Shown: positions 10,597-24,923 of the stretch, piece by piece
Position numbering within the stretch: the first letter of the stretch is position 1
Layout of the letters: every line of letters begins with the position of its first letter
Assembly: GCA_028583605.1 (NCBI GenBank)
Contig: CM053326.1
Location: forward strand, 34,566,931 to 34,630,930
Length of the DNA stretch: 64,000 nucleotides
Direction: 5' to 3'
Origin: Dastarcus helophoroides
Lineage: Eukaryota > Arthropoda > Insecta > Coleoptera > Bothrideridae
Position numbers and translations under genes: made by a program
Notes under the pieces: generated by a model
What the model was told of the DNA's origin: nothing
Database searches by the model: none
What the model saw: only the letters and a program-made list of their open reading frames with translations

Positions 10597-10632
10597 ACAA
10601 AACTAGATGAAAGTAAAGTCACGCCGAGGACG
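10555..10632. repeat. 16-bp perfect inverted repeat (hairpin)
   Basis: CGTCCTCGGCGTGACT at 10555-10570 is the exact reverse complement of AGTCACGCCGAGGACG at 10617-10632, with a 46-nt loop. It is unusually GC-rich for this window. It straddles the right border of the ribozyme-bearing element. Confidence 0.85.
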
Positions 10633-11886
10633 TTTGTATCTATGGATGTTGCGATGCAACCCGTAATACAAGCTTTGCCTCATCTACGTGAACTTTGCAA
10701 TTGCAATCTAGTTTTCATTAGATTTTAATGAAATTAGATTTCAATTGCATCGTAATAAACTTGTATATATTCGTATATACAAGGCTTATTATCTCAATAA
10801 CTATTCGTATTTTCTTCAATATAAACTTCTTTATAATGACGTGTAATACAAAATATAAAAAATAATATGTTTATTAGTATTGCTATAGCGCCTGTCAATT
10901 TGAAATGACATGTTGTTTCCGACCATATTTTACGTCGAGTTAACGAGATAAGTTAATCCTTTAAAAAAGTACATATCGACAGTCTCTGATATCGACTAAT
11001 TCATCGTAAAATATAAAAAATACTTAATCAATATTAATATTATATAAATAAATATATAATAAATTCAAAACACTTAAAACTACTATTGACATATTAAACA
11101 TTCTAAAATATAAATCTTGAATGATTCTGTCTATTAAAATGATAAAAAAAACTCGTAACACAATTAGACGATTTCCTATTTGTGTCCAATGTATATTATA
11201 AGGATTACTCTCCATATAACTAATCTGAAGCAGCTTATTGTACCGAAGGTCATAAAAAATGCAGACGGCGAAGAGGGTGTGTCGCTTTGCGAAGTGCAAA
11301 GTTGTTCGCCTCAAAACAGGACAATCCATCATGCTCATGTCACTTCCAACATCAAAATCAATATGTCACCCCACGTTCAAGGAAACAACTTTTTTATGCT
11401 TCGTGACGATTGTCGTCTTAAAAAATTTGGCTAGATCGAAATTTGTCCGAAATGAATGTATCGCTTCGATTATCGACATCCTCTAGGCGAAATTGCGTTA
11501 TGCCACTCACTCAGATTCAGAACAAAACAATCATTAATAAAGTTGATAATAATTTATCATTTTGATGTATTGCAACTATATGCTGTTGCTTTAATATTTA
11601 TGGATTTGAGTTGGGACTAGAGAGGGCGCCTTATGCTGGATTTATTCTTTAATTTCGAACATCAATCTTTCATATGTTTTATTTATTTGCTTTGGTTCCT
11701 ATCCATTTTTTTCTTACTTTAGAACAAGTCCAAACAACAGAGTTAAAGCATAATGTAAAAAAATTGGCAATCGAATTAGGATTATGTGACTTCGATTGTT
11801 TTTTTAAAAACTATGGTTAGGATGTCTGAAATGAGTTAAGTTCCTAATATAAGATAGGTCATTATCTGACATATTGTACACTTGTC
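10633..11886. other. AT-rich spacer, no gene supported
   Basis: Short overlapping frames near 11024-11486 lie on both strands but show no domain I can name. No repeats with clear borders. Confidence 0.5.
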
Positions 11887-11894
11887 ACTGAGAC

Positions 11895-12577
11895 TAGGGA
11901 TGATCGATATTCATCGATGGTGAATGAACATCGATGCTTAGTGGAAAAACATCGATGTTTTAATATCAATGTTAGGTTTTCGATAATATTGACACATCGA
12001 TGTTATGAGAATAAAATCGGATCATCGATATCGATACACTCTAAGTCTAGGGCTAGGCCATCTAGCGTGATTAGGTGTAACAAATGTTGCTGATTAATGT
12101 TGTTATTAATATTATTTCACCTTCACCCAATTTACACTAGATGCCGCTGATCGATTTAACCAAAATAAAACCAACAAAATAAAAAACTGCCAATTTCAAG
12201 CCATGGTCAATTTTTTTTTCTTATCTAAGAATAGAGTGGGAGCGAGTGTTAGTAGAAGTTAATTTGTTTGTAATGGAACTTCAAAAACGAAATAACAGGT
12301 ATAGTAAATGTACCCTATATTGTACTCTATGTCCGTCCAGTAAACTCAGTAATATAACCCAACAATCTACCATGAATTTGCTTAAGTCGCTTACTACATG
12401 TATATCTTATAACGTTGATCAACTCTTATAATAAAATGGATTGTTTTTTTTTACCTAAAACATCGATGTTTTCGGGAATCGATATTTTTCTTCCGGTATT
12501 CATAGTACATCGATACTTTTGAACCGATGTTAATATTGATGTCAATATCGATGTTTTTCTAATATCAATCATCCCTA
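11895..12577 (+). mobile_element. hAT-like element with perfect 8-bp TSD and CATCGATG sub-repeats
   Basis: Starts TAGGGATGATCGATATT and ends with the complement of TAGGGATGATTGATATT: 17-bp inverted termini with one mismatch. It is flanked by actgagac on both sides (11887-11894 and 12578-12585). Both subterminal regions carry repeated CATCGATG / CATCGATGTTTT words, as transposase-binding sub-repeats do in hAT elements. A plus-strand frame at 12246-12431 contains CTLYCTLC...LLKSLTTC, which could be a decayed BED-type zinc finger from a hAT transposase N-terminus. That part is tentative. Confidence 0.82.
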
Positions 12578-12585
12578 ACTGAGAC

Positions 12586-13001
12586 ACGTTATGTCATTTG
12601 CTCCGTCATTTGGTCAAAATCGATCATGCAGCAGTAAGCTCTCGCAAGCTGGCGAGCATAGTCTTAATTATTTCGATTTTTAGAAGGAATGAAAAAGATA
12701 ATTTTTCCTGCCTAGTTGCTAGGTATTTTATATCATTTAAATTGACTCCAATGAAATTAAAATTGGATTTAATGTATCCGTTGAATGACAACTTTTAATA
12801 TTTCTATCAATTTAATTTTGCGTTCTAATTCTAAAAAATATATCATTTGATTATGTCCAGTGTATACTAAGAGACACTTGAGGATTTCTAACAAACTCTT
12901 TTAGATTAACAGAAAAAAAGTAAAAAGAGACCGATAACATTCGAAATAATGTGCCACAATAGCAAGAAAAAAAAAGGGTGAAAGTTAAAAACTTTTTTTA
13001 A
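12586..13001. other. Spacer, no gene seen
   Basis: AT-rich sequence between the hAT element and the A-rich tail of the Jockey-like LINE. Nothing recognised. Confidence 0.6.
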
Positions 13002-16000
13002 GTTTAATCCACTCGCAAAGGGTAACCTCATTATGCCTTCAGAGCACCGCGAGTAGGATGCGGGAACAAGGATAGATGGCGATGAACCACCTTCTCAAAC
13101 AAGGACAGGTTGTAATTTTTGGGAAAAATTCTGTTCGCTAACGAATTCCATAGCTTGGAAGTTCTATAGAAAAAGAGTCGTCATAGACAGAAGTCCTCAC
13201 TGCGTCAAGCTGGACCGTACAGGAATTTGCTGCCTCCGACTACCTTAAATATCTTATCTTTGAAGGGATCAATCCTATTAGTTCCTACGGGCATCTCCGA
13301 TGATAGTACTTGTAGAAAAGAGACAAGTCGCCAACCATCCGCCTGTGCTCTAGTGTTTCGAGGAAATCGGTCAAACTCTCGTCATCAATTAGGCGAATAT
13401 CTCTTCTTTGAATTGAAACCAAAAGAGCTTAAGTGTGCTTTGGGCTAAACTCGAAACATGAGAACAGTATTCTAGTGTTGGTCTAGCTTGAGCTTTGTAT
13501 AGAGTGAGCAGCTAATGAGATGTGAAGAACTTTTTAGCTCTAAAAAGAAAGCCTAGCTTCTGAGAGGCGGACTTCGCAATGGCGCGCACATGATCGTCCC
13601 AAGAGAAGTTAGTGTTCGCATTCACTCCTAGGATAGACAGATTTAATGCCATCGGAGGATGAGTATGTTTGTTGCACTATTCCTTGATGTTTTCTTAGAG
13701 AAAACCGCGTCCTGGGTTTTTGAGGCTTTGAAGTCGACCACATTTTTCTTACCCCATTCCAAAACGGTTTCGAAATCCTGAATATTTATCTGTATCTGCT
13801 GTTACCTTAGCCGATTTGAAGCAGCGACGGACAATGGTTTGTTGAAGAAAAAAGATGACACCAGGCTAGTATCATCTGCGTAGCTGTATTTGGGATCGAA
13901 AGTTGAAGCTAAGAGATTGTTTATGTGTAATAGAAACGGAATAGGAGACAGGACGGACCCCTGAGGCACCCTTGCATTAATCGTAAATGTCTCGGATGAA
14001 ATGCCATCAACAACGATCTGAAGAGATCTGTCAGCTAGAAAAGTGGATATCAAATGACAGAGTCTAGGAAGAAGACCATAAGATGATAATTTGGCGAGAA
14101 GAGATCAGTGCCAGACCCTGTCGAAGGCCTTTGAGATATTCAATGCCACAATACTAGCCTCATCCGTGTTTTTGCATAGCTGAGTTACACATGTGGTTAG
14201 CAGATGCCAATAGATCGCCAGTTGAGTGTTGTTGTCTGAAACCGTATTGTCTGTCTAAGATGATTATATTCTGCTCCAGACATTTGAGAATCTTAAAGTT
14301 GATAAACTTTTCCATCACTTTAGATAAAACCGGCAACAAAGATATAGGGCGATAGTTTTTAGCCAGATCCCCTTTTCCCTTTTGAGGCTGCATCCTAGCA
14401 GATTTTCAGATGTTAGGGAATACAACTTTCTTGTAATGAAGTGTGAACAATTTGCCTAGGATAGGAGTCAATTCTGGAGCGCACTTCTTAAGAACAATAC
14501 CAAGGATATCATCAAGGCCAGAAGCTTTCAATATATCGAGCTCGAGGAGAATCTTCCTGACTGTGCATTGTCTGAAAACAACTGTAATCATCGAAGTGCC
14601 AAGCTTAGGAAGAATAGCAGGTTCTGCGTTTTGAGAATCAAGGTTGAAATTTTCAGCAAATATTAAGACCAGCAGGTCAGTCTCTTCCTTGGAACTAGTT
14701 GCAATATTGATGTTGGCATTGAGTAAAGGGGGAAAATTTGAAGATGTAAATTACTTTCCAATGGATTTTGCAAAACCTCAAAAAGACCTGAAACCGCTCG
14801 GACAGCCTCTGGCACATTTTACGATCGAAATCAATTCTTGCCTTGTCAATAACTTGTTTACAAAAATTTTGTGCATCTACGAAGGTGATCCGAGTCTCGA
14901 CTGAGGGATTACTTCACGAATGACAATATGCACGATTTTTTCACAAGGTAGCCCAAGCACATTTCTTGCTGAACCAATATTTACTGGAGGCAGACTTCTT
15001 TTGGGAATAGGGAGTGGAGTATGCCATACCAACCAGAATAGTTTCCGTGATGAATTCTGCGACTGAGGAAGGGTTATCTGAGTTAAAGCAGAGTTTTGCA
15101 TCCATGCTTCCCAGTTTGCAGAGTTAAAGTGCCAAGCTCTACAGGGCTGTGTCTGAGAAGGTTTTACATGAAGCGAGCGAGAAGCTGTTAGAAGCTTGTG
15201 ATAGGAGTTTCCAAGGGGTAATGTCACAGTGATTTTATATGAATTTGGAGAATTTGTAAGGAAAAGGTTGAGCAGATTAGATAAGTATTTACATCAGGAA
15301 TTCTTGTTGGTTCCTCAACCAATTGCGATAGTCCACAAGTGATGGCGAAAGCCTCTGCCACCCTTCCCGCTTCGTCAGTTCGACTATGTACTTTGAAGTA
15401 ACCTAGAAAGACAACCTCAGCGTTTGGATAATTCGTCTGTAGGCGATCGAAGTTTGCGGAGGTATAAAAGAAGAGTTGTCTAATTGGGGGATCATTTGAA
15501 GACAGATAAAGTATAAAAAATGAATATTACTTTGCTTTTGGAGCAGATTTTCAACTAAATCACATCATGATCAGTAGATTCCAGTGCTTCTTCTTGTTAA
15601 CAAGACAGGTCGCTTCGCGTAAAAGCACAAATTCCCCCCCTTGTGTCAAAACTTTGTGTGCAAGTCGTAATTAGGGCAAAGCAAATGGGTGGTATTGATG
15701 GACGGGGAGATTTGAGTTTCTGTCAGAGGGACCACATGGGATCTTTCATTTCAAAGGTGTTAATAAACCGAGTTTAGATTTGAGTTTAGCCTCCTAATGT
15801 TACAGAACTGAATTTTGAATGAATTTCTTAAAAAAAACTTGACCCGTGGCACATCAGAATTTTCCCTCGATTTTGGACTCCCTCGCACACCCTCCTCCCG
15901 GACTTCTAAACGGGAGGGTAGTTTACATCCGGAATTTTTTACACGGACAGAGTCTATTACTTTTGTTATTAAGAAATACATGTAAAAATTAGAGGAGATG

Positions 16001-16020
16001 AAAGAAGAAAATAAGGACAA
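13002..16020 (-). pseudogene. Jockey-like LINE, copy A: endonuclease plus reverse transcriptase (broken)
   Basis: Read on the minus strand from about 15.83 kb. The endonuclease N-terminus is FCNIRRLNSNLNSVY, then LTETQIS, FTRSDLSC and VVFLGYFKVHSRTDEAGR, where the family has LGDFN. RT follows at about 14.6-13.8 kb: NYRPISLLPVLSKVMEK, QYGFRQQHSTGDLL, VPQGSVLSP, and catalytic YADD at 13871-13882. The 3' end is GTGGATTAAACTT plus an A-rich tail at about 13002. Frameshifts and stops break the ORF into pieces (main frames 15227-14877, 14591-14406, 14393-14160, 14053-13802). No ORF1/gag is seen. Copies B (34.2 kb) and C (41.7 kb) share the same 3' end. Assignment to Jockey rather than a sister clade is by motif only. 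Confidence 0.85.
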
Positions 16021-16440
16021 GAACAGGGTGAGAAAAGAAGGATAACAGGAACCGACTCACGTGCCAGAAACGGAAACATGAGGTAAGCATTATTTCAGCG
16101 CCTCACGTGGTGTGGTACTACTTCGGATGACTGAAAGCTCCAGTCTACCACCCACTACCTACCTTATAAAGAAAACTTATTGAATCTAAAAATTCTTCAG
16201 CTGGGAATGGCCTCGATGTTGATTGTTCTTAAGTTCTTAGAAAACCATTCATTTCATTTCAGATGATGATTGAAATTAATAATATTATTTAAATCAACTG
16301 CCTTTCTTATTTAAATGAGTTTAAAAATTAGGTTCGTTGACAAATATGAGAGATATCTCAAATTAGGAACCCTAAGTGTCTCAAATTAGCATCCCTTCAT
16401 GCTAAGACATAAAAAGTGCAATTTTTTGTTATATCACTTA
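16021..16440. other. Possible 5' remnant of LINE copy A, then spacer
   Basis: Up to about 16160 the base composition stays richer in G and C than the surroundings and may be 5' UTR of the LINE. The rest is AT-rich with no features. Confidence 0.35.
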
Positions 16441-16443
16441 TAT

Positions 16444-17064
16444 GATAACGAAGGCTTCCACGCCCAGGGTCAGTACAGGATAGATGTACTTCTTCCGGGA
16501 TTGGACCGTGCCAAAGAACTACTAAAAGTGTTCGACGTTTCACCCACCATCGTAGGGGGCTTCTTCAAAAACAAAGAAAAGAAACAATAAATAAAAAAAG
16601 AAATATAAGGGAATTTGCAAAATAGAAAGAATGAAAAGGCCAATTTCAAAATATCAGAGCAGGGTAATTCAGTCTGTCCACCATACCATAGGCGAAATTC
16701 TTCTGCATTGAAAATTGGTATAAAGGATAAGAAAGTTTAGTCAGAAGAGCACGGTAACTCGGTATGTCCACCATACCAGTGGCGAAACTCTTCTGAGAGG
16801 AAAGAGGGAAAGGGAAACTTTATTACCATTCGTCTGCGCGATCATTTCCGAAGATTTCCGATGGTTGATTTCGAGATGGAGGAAAGCATGTAACCGTTGC
16901 CTATGTTGATGTTTTTGGGGAATTTTTTTCCCTATATTTCTCTTTTTATTTATTGTTTCTTTTGTTTGTTACTAAAGAAACCTCCTACAATAGTGGACTA
17001 AACGTCGAACACTTTTAGTAGTTCTTTGACACGGTCCAATCCCGGAAGAAGTATATCCTGTATA
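16444..17064. mobile_element. Penelope-like termini, family A, as an inverted pair
   Basis: The left part (16444-16735) matches 24924-25205 nearly along its whole length. From 17000 to 17064 the sequence returns as the reverse complement of 16470-16540 (aaacgtcgaacacttttagt...), so two termini face each other about 460 bp apart. Between them a segment of about 86 bp is tandemly repeated (16655-16707 and 16741-16796, both with gtccaccatacca). Each arm carries a hammerhead-like core on the strand pointing inward, both damaged. No ORF for RT is visible. Confidence 0.6.
16515..16590 (-). ncRNA. Hammerhead-like motif, family A copy 1 (core mutated)
   Basis: Minus strand: TTGAAGA (16562-16568) in place of CUGANGA, stem II AGCCCCC...GGGT, GAAAC (16537-16541) and GTC (16534-16536). 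The first core C is replaced by T compared with the copy at 25.0 kb, and the closing base of stem II is changed. Likely inactive. Confidence 0.45.
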
Positions 17065-17507
17065 TCACTTATATTTCGGAAACTGTTATTAATTCCAATA
17101 AAATCTTTATTGTTATGAAATAACATTAAGTTAACTGCAAAAGCTAGTAAAATTAACTTCGTTGCTATTATATCTTAAGAGAAATATGCAAAAATGTAAA
17201 TGGTATCCCACATTTGACATGACATTCTTACCCTATGTGTTACCATTTGGCACAATTAAAGACTTTTATTTATTTACAACAAGCTGACTCCCCCGACTTT
17301 GTTTATGGAAGGTTCAATAAGGTCATATTTCAAAATCACCTAATTTTTCATTTGATTTTAATAGAATAATAAATTCAAAATCAAAAATGGATTTAACAGT
17401 TTCGGGGATTAGACTGGACAAAAGATCAATTAACGGATAGACAGATACTGATATTAATATGCATAGATAAATAGTTTATAATTAGCTTTTAAAGAATTAA
17501 AATTACT
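17065..17507. other. Spacer, no gene seen
   Basis: AT-rich sequence between the Penelope-like pair and the solo LTR; nothing recognised. Confidence 0.6.
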
Positions 17508-17511
17508 ATAT

Positions 17512-17837
17512 TGTAGCGCGTTATCGGTTCGAAAATTAAAACTTCGTGAATTGTCACCACTTTATTTCAAACTTATTTTGGAACACTACAATTATAATTC
17601 ACTTAACTATCAAACTATCTGGCTAACTAACTGAATACTGAGGGAAAGACGACCGCGTATTTATACCGTTCCGGTTTTCTAAACAGATCTCCGTACAGGT
17701 GGGATTTTCACTTGCGCTGGAGCGCTTATCTGCCGTATGATTCATTCTCACATATGCTTCCCATTATCAAATGTTTCTAAAGAATACCTTACGCTACACA
17801 ACTACTAATACAAATTTTATAACTACATTTTTTCACA
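17512..17837 (-). mobile_element. Solo Gypsy-type LTR, copy 1, with ATAT target duplication
   Basis: 326 bp, about as long as the LTR at 57129-57463 and alignable over its length. On the plus strand it starts TGTAGCGCGTTATCGG and ends TTTTTTCACA, so it has TG...CA borders in both directions. The direct repeat ATAT flanks it (17508-17511 and 17838-17841), the expected 4-bp size for Gypsy elements. No internal sequence is attached, so it is the product of LTR-LTR recombination. Confidence 0.85.
17658..17665 (-). promoter_or_regulatory. LTR TATA box
   Basis: Minus-strand TATAAATA, at the same place in the LTR at 57.3 kb. A TTTATT (AATAAA on the minus strand) lies about 95 bp downstream at 17561-17566, giving the U3-R-U5 order on the minus strand. 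Confidence 0.6.
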
Positions 17838-17841
17838 ATAT

Positions 17842-19020
17842 TTTACTACAGAGACTATCTTCGTTGGACATCTAAAATTACAGTGTAGTTTTAGCCCCAG
17901 TGAAGGTAATTTTTCATGTATTGAGATAAACTGACTATCGATGGTAAATTAACGTTAAAGATTAAAGGACAATTTCCCAGTGTGAGCTTCATTTACTCGA
18001 CTCTGAAGAGGATAATCCAAATAAAAGATTTATACTTAAAGGACTATTCATAGATGTCTATTTATATTATACGTTGAAACGATACATCAACATTTATTTA
18101 TCGATTAAACGATTAAACGCTTACTCAGTTTGGGACCGCTGTTGCGTTTCCTAACTTTTTAAAGTCTTGACGAAAATTGGACCCCAAAGTTACTCTGTAA
18201 TTTCGCAAGTCCCTACAATTAATTTTAAAACTCATGTTGCGGCACACAGACATGGAAATTACTTAATTTCCTATTTAAATGTCACTTAAGCGGGGTCTCA
18301 TGAATGTTGCAGAAACTCCGGGAATAACCCAAATATGTATGAAATTTACATATTTGTGTTTACAAAGTAGCTCCGCACAAACGGTAATATTATTCATTTT
18401 GTATCATTTGAAACGAAAATCTTGTTTGGTAAGGTAAATGTACATAATCAGAGGCGCCAGTCGATTTTGGGACGAAAGTTAAACCCAATTAATTTATTTG
18501 TTATTTACTAAACCAGACTGGAAGAAGCAGTTAAATTTGACGCTGATATTTTGTAATTGTTAATTGCCTCTGGGGTATTTCCAAACAATTGGCAAAGCTC
18601 ATAAATGAAATTGAGATTTAAAATGGAAAACATTTACAAAGATAATATTTATAGTAAAATCAAATTCGATGGCTTGAATTGGTTAAACTTCGTAAATCTC
18701 TACAGCTGAATTACCTATCACTTTTAAATTGACTTTAAAGAAATTTTAAGATAAATTAGCTTTGTCAGTAAAGGTTCAGGTCTATGTCTTTTAATATCAT
18801 TATGACTTTGTCATTAAATGCCCAATAAAGGGCCTTGTTGGACTATGTACTCTTAATTTTATTACGACTTTAGAGTTGACATTGTGTAGAAAATTTAGGG
18901 CTTTTATATCGTTGGGTTTGTCCGATTTTTGCATTGTTGGTGTGTGATTATGGTTTTGGGTCACGCTTTATAAAAAGCACGCCTGTTCAAAACAGAGACT
19001 TGTTTAAAAGTTTCTCAAAG
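17842..19020. other. Spacer, no gene seen
   Basis: AT-rich sequence without open frames or recognisable repeats. Confidence 0.55.
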
Positions 19021-20590
19021 AGAATTTAGACGTATTTGAAAATAACGAAACATTTTTCAAAATTTTGATTTTTTGAAAAATTTGCCTTTCCTAACTTGAG
19101 ACAATTAAATTTCGATTTCAAAGCTGATATTTCAAAGAGGAGTATTCTTTAAAGTTCAAACTTTAAGGTTTAAGAAAAAAAGTCCTAGTTCACAAGAATT
19201 TTTGAATTTAAAATCTAACCAGAAATTTTAAGAAAAAGAACACAAATTTTGAATAAAAATTAAAAAAAGAATTGAGCTTTAATCCGAAATTTTGAGATCT
19301 TCAACATTTTTGTAATTCACAAACCATTACCATTACAATCGGTAATAATCTGCCTTTCTTAACACGTTGATGGTGCCTCCTCTGTATTTCAGAAAGATTA
19401 TTGTGAGACGATTCTTTCCCTATGTGAAATATTACTAACGAACGATACTTTTTTTTCCTGCTACTCCTTAACTGCCTTTTAGCTGTAAAGTTAAGAGGAA
19501 AGAATGCTTCAAAAAAATGTAATTTGTTGCTTTTTGGGTAAATTTATCAGCTGAATATGTAGTCACCCGATTACGAGGATGAAAGTCACACTATTATCAC
19601 GGCTACTGCTTTCGGTTTAAATGAATCGAATTTTTAAAAGTTTTTCAAAATTTTGATTTTTAAAAATTTTCCTCATTTTCAGTCTCGTGTTTTTCCAGAA
19701 TTTAAACTTACATAGGGTGAGTCATTAGTACGGTAACGCGCTGTAACTCCTACAATTATTTCGATAACAAAAATCTTCAACTACAGCAAAGCTTAGCTGT
19801 TGATTAACAGAAATGGAAAATAATATACAGGGTGAGCCACTTGAATTTAAAAAAAATGTCATTTTGGGTTTGCTTATCTCCCTATATAACTGCAAATGTT
19901 ATTGAAATAAAATTACATCCTTTTATAAGAAAATAATGTTTTGAATTAATCTGCACTAAAAATAAAATCAAAATATCGGATTTAGATATTGGGCAGTTTT
20001 TTTTTTCAAGTTTTAGTTTAAACTTTCTGTCTTTTTTATGAATATTTTTACTTGAATAACACTTTTTCAATTCCTTTTAAAAATTTCGTCTTTTAGTATG
20101 AAAATGTCTATCATTTTCACAAAATTCCAATGTTTAAAATTTCGACTTCCCAGAAGTTTTGATTTTTGAAATTTTGAATTTGAATGTTATAAAATTTGAC
20201 CTTTTTTAATTTCGAGTTTCTTTAACCTTCGATTTAAATTCTAAATTTGAAAAGTTTTAAAAGATTTGGTTTTAAATTTTTTTAAAATTTCGAATTTCAT
20301 CTCAAAACTTTGCTAAAAAATCCAGAATTTCCAATGTAATTTTTTACATTTATTCCTCAAAATTCGACGTTACAGTAATACTCATGAACTCTGAATTTTT
20401 GCCCATTTTGTATAATTTTAACTTTAGGTTCAAAGTTTTGAGAAAATGATTTTGAAAAATTCCTGTTTTGTTTGAGTATTTCGATTATAGATTTTTGGAA
20501 ATCTTCAATTTATCCTTTTTTGCCAAATTTTTTCTTTCAACTTACTTTTAATAGCTTTTTCTCGAAATTGTGCAGATTTAAGTCGCATTA
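19021..20590. repeat. AAATTTCGA-type blocks with dispersed-repeat ends
   Basis: Degenerate AAATTTTGA/TTCGAAATTT words fill about 19.03-19.30 and 20.08-20.58 kb. Between them, catagggtgagtcatta (19711) and atacagggtgagccacttg (19827) resemble the ACACCCTGTATA-type ends found elsewhere in the window. Confidence 0.45.
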
Positions 20591-20785
20591 ATTATTAATG
20601 GGGGCCGCCTCAAGCCCCCTCATAACTGTGCTCATTGTTTCAAATTCATTATTGAGATATCTATGTAGCATTTAAAAATTGCCCTCTAAAATGGGTTTAG
20701 AAAAAAAACTGTGATAGGGCCCCTTGTGCAAGAGGGTCTGTGCACCGCACAATACTGCCTTCCCCCCATAGATACGCCAGTGAGT
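20591..20785. other. GC-richer islet, possible DNA-transposon remnant
   Basis: Begins gggggccgcctcaagccccc and ends ccccatagatacgccagtg, whose complement CACTGGCGTATCTATGG resembles termini of some short insect DNA transposons. No matching left end or target duplication was found. Confidence 0.25.
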
Positions 20786-21022
20786 AGATGTTTATTACTA
20801 GAAGCTATAACCGAGGTACACAGCCGGAGAAATGACTCATAAGTTCGAGATTTCTATCGAATGTTTACAAGCAATACGACAATGCGTTTCTCCTAACCAG
20901 GTACGGAATTGTACGTTCGAGATATCAAATATTCTAGTACGCGTGAAATAGGTATTAATCTATAAGTAGGCACTCTAGTTAAAATCTAAGCATACGAAGT
21001 TGCTGGTTAGGCAAGTCAATTA

Positions 21023-21025
<3 letters not shown>

Positions 21026-21104
<79 letters not shown>
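21026..21104 (+). repeat. (AAT)n microsatellite, left side
   Basis: About 26 uninterrupted AAT/TAA units. It forms the left flank of the Dong/R4 element and is probably the duplicated or split target. Confidence 0.95.
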
Positions 21105-21107
<3 letters not shown>

Positions 21108-22096
21108 GTAAATCCTTAACAAGTAACCTTCATGCCACAATTAAATTAGCTGACAAAAACTGCTCCACTTTGAATCTTGCTGACGAAAGAGGTGATTTGA
21201 CATCTCCGATAGTGAAAAACTGCAACAATGGGCAAGTAAAGAACTCCATGGGCGACACTATTACGACGTAACCCACCCACACATAGATAAGGAAGCGTCA
21301 AACAGATGGCTCAGTGATGGCAAACTACTACCTGAACCTGAGGGATTCATGATTGCCATACAGGACCAGGTCATAAGCGCCAATAATTACAAGAAATTTA
21401 TTATTAAAGAAAAAGATACCAACTCAGACTTATGCAGAAAATGCCAGCAAAAATCTGAAACAGTCCAGCACATTACATCTGGCTGCTCTCATCTGGCTAA
21501 TACTGATTATTTACTTAGACATAATCAAGTGTGTAATATCATCCACCAAAAATTGGCCATTAAATACGGATTCCTCAACACGTACACTAAACACGTAAAC
21601 TATAAATACGAGCCACAAGCGGTACTTGAAAACGAATCTTTTAAACTTTATTACGACCGAACAATTATCACCGAGAGAAGAGTAATGAACAATCGACCGG
21701 ACATCGTAGTAATGAATAAAAAGAAGAAAAATATACAACTGGTCGATGTAACTATTCCAAACAACAACAATTTAATGGAAAAATACCGGGAAAAAAAAGA
21801 CAAGTACGCAGAATTAGCATTAGAAATGGGACAAATCTGGCACTCTAACAGAGTAGAAATAATACCAGTAGTGGTGTCGTCAACTGGACTTATTCCTAAA
21901 AACCTTCATAAGGGCATAGATACACTAGGACTACATAAGAACACATACGTTGATATCCAAAAGGCTGTTATATTAAATACCTGTCGCATTGTAAGAAAGT
22001 TTTTAAGCACAAACTAAGATACAGACCTACCCCTGTAGTATTTAAGTATACTTGGGATGGTTAAATGAATACCAGCAAAAGGCTGAGAAATAAGAC
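21105..22096 (+). mobile_element. 5'-truncated Dong/R4-type non-LTR retrotransposon in an AAT microsatellite
   Basis: Lies exactly between two AAT/TAA tracts. Dong of Bombyx and its R4 relatives are known to insert into TAA repeats. Only the polymerase C-terminus and an 80-bp 3' UTR remain. The 3' end runs ...gagaaataagaca straight into TAATAATAAT. Confidence 0.85.
21196..22017 (+). CDS. Dong/R4 polymerase C-terminus: zinc knuckle and restriction-like endonuclease
   Basis: An open frame of 274 codons without an authentic start; the first ATG is at 21349. Counting from that ATG, residues 29-46 form a CCHC knuckle (C-x2-C-x8-H-x4-C: CRKC, H41, C46). Residues 116-133 carry the restriction-like endonuclease signature RPD...LVDVTIP, with a lysine-rich EKYREKKDKY following. 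This enzyme nicks the target and primes reverse transcription. The RT domain itself is missing through 5' truncation. Upstream, 21112-21200 in another frame (KSLTSNLHATIKLADKN) continues the homology, so there is one frameshift near 21195. It is well preserved compared with the other elements here, so the insertion is probably young. Confidence 0.85.
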   Translation, partial: FDISDSEKLQQWASKELHGRHYYDVTHPHIDKEASNRWLSDGKLLPEPEGFMIAIQDQVISANNYKKFIIKEKDTNSDLCRKCQQKSETVQHITSGCSHLANTDYLLRHNQVCNIIHQKLAIKYGFLNTYTKHVNYKYEPQAVLENESFKLYYDRTIITERRVMNNRPDIVVMNKKKKNIQLVDVTIPNNNNLMEKYREKKDKYAELALEMGQIWHSNRVEIIPVVVSSTGLIPKNLHKGIDTLGLHKNTYVDIQKAVILNTCRIVRKFLSTN

Positions 22097-24920
<2,824 letters not shown>

Positions 24921-24923
24921 TTA

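Noticed and set aside
11024..11486. Overlapping open frames on both strands, briefly considered as a THAP-type domain
   Set aside because: Cysteine spacing and following motifs do not fit THAP, and neither strand shows another domain.
16690..16800. GCGAAA-CTCTTCTGA words as another hammerhead core
   Set aside because: The order of GAAA and CUGA-like boxes is wrong for a hammerhead, and no stem II is present.
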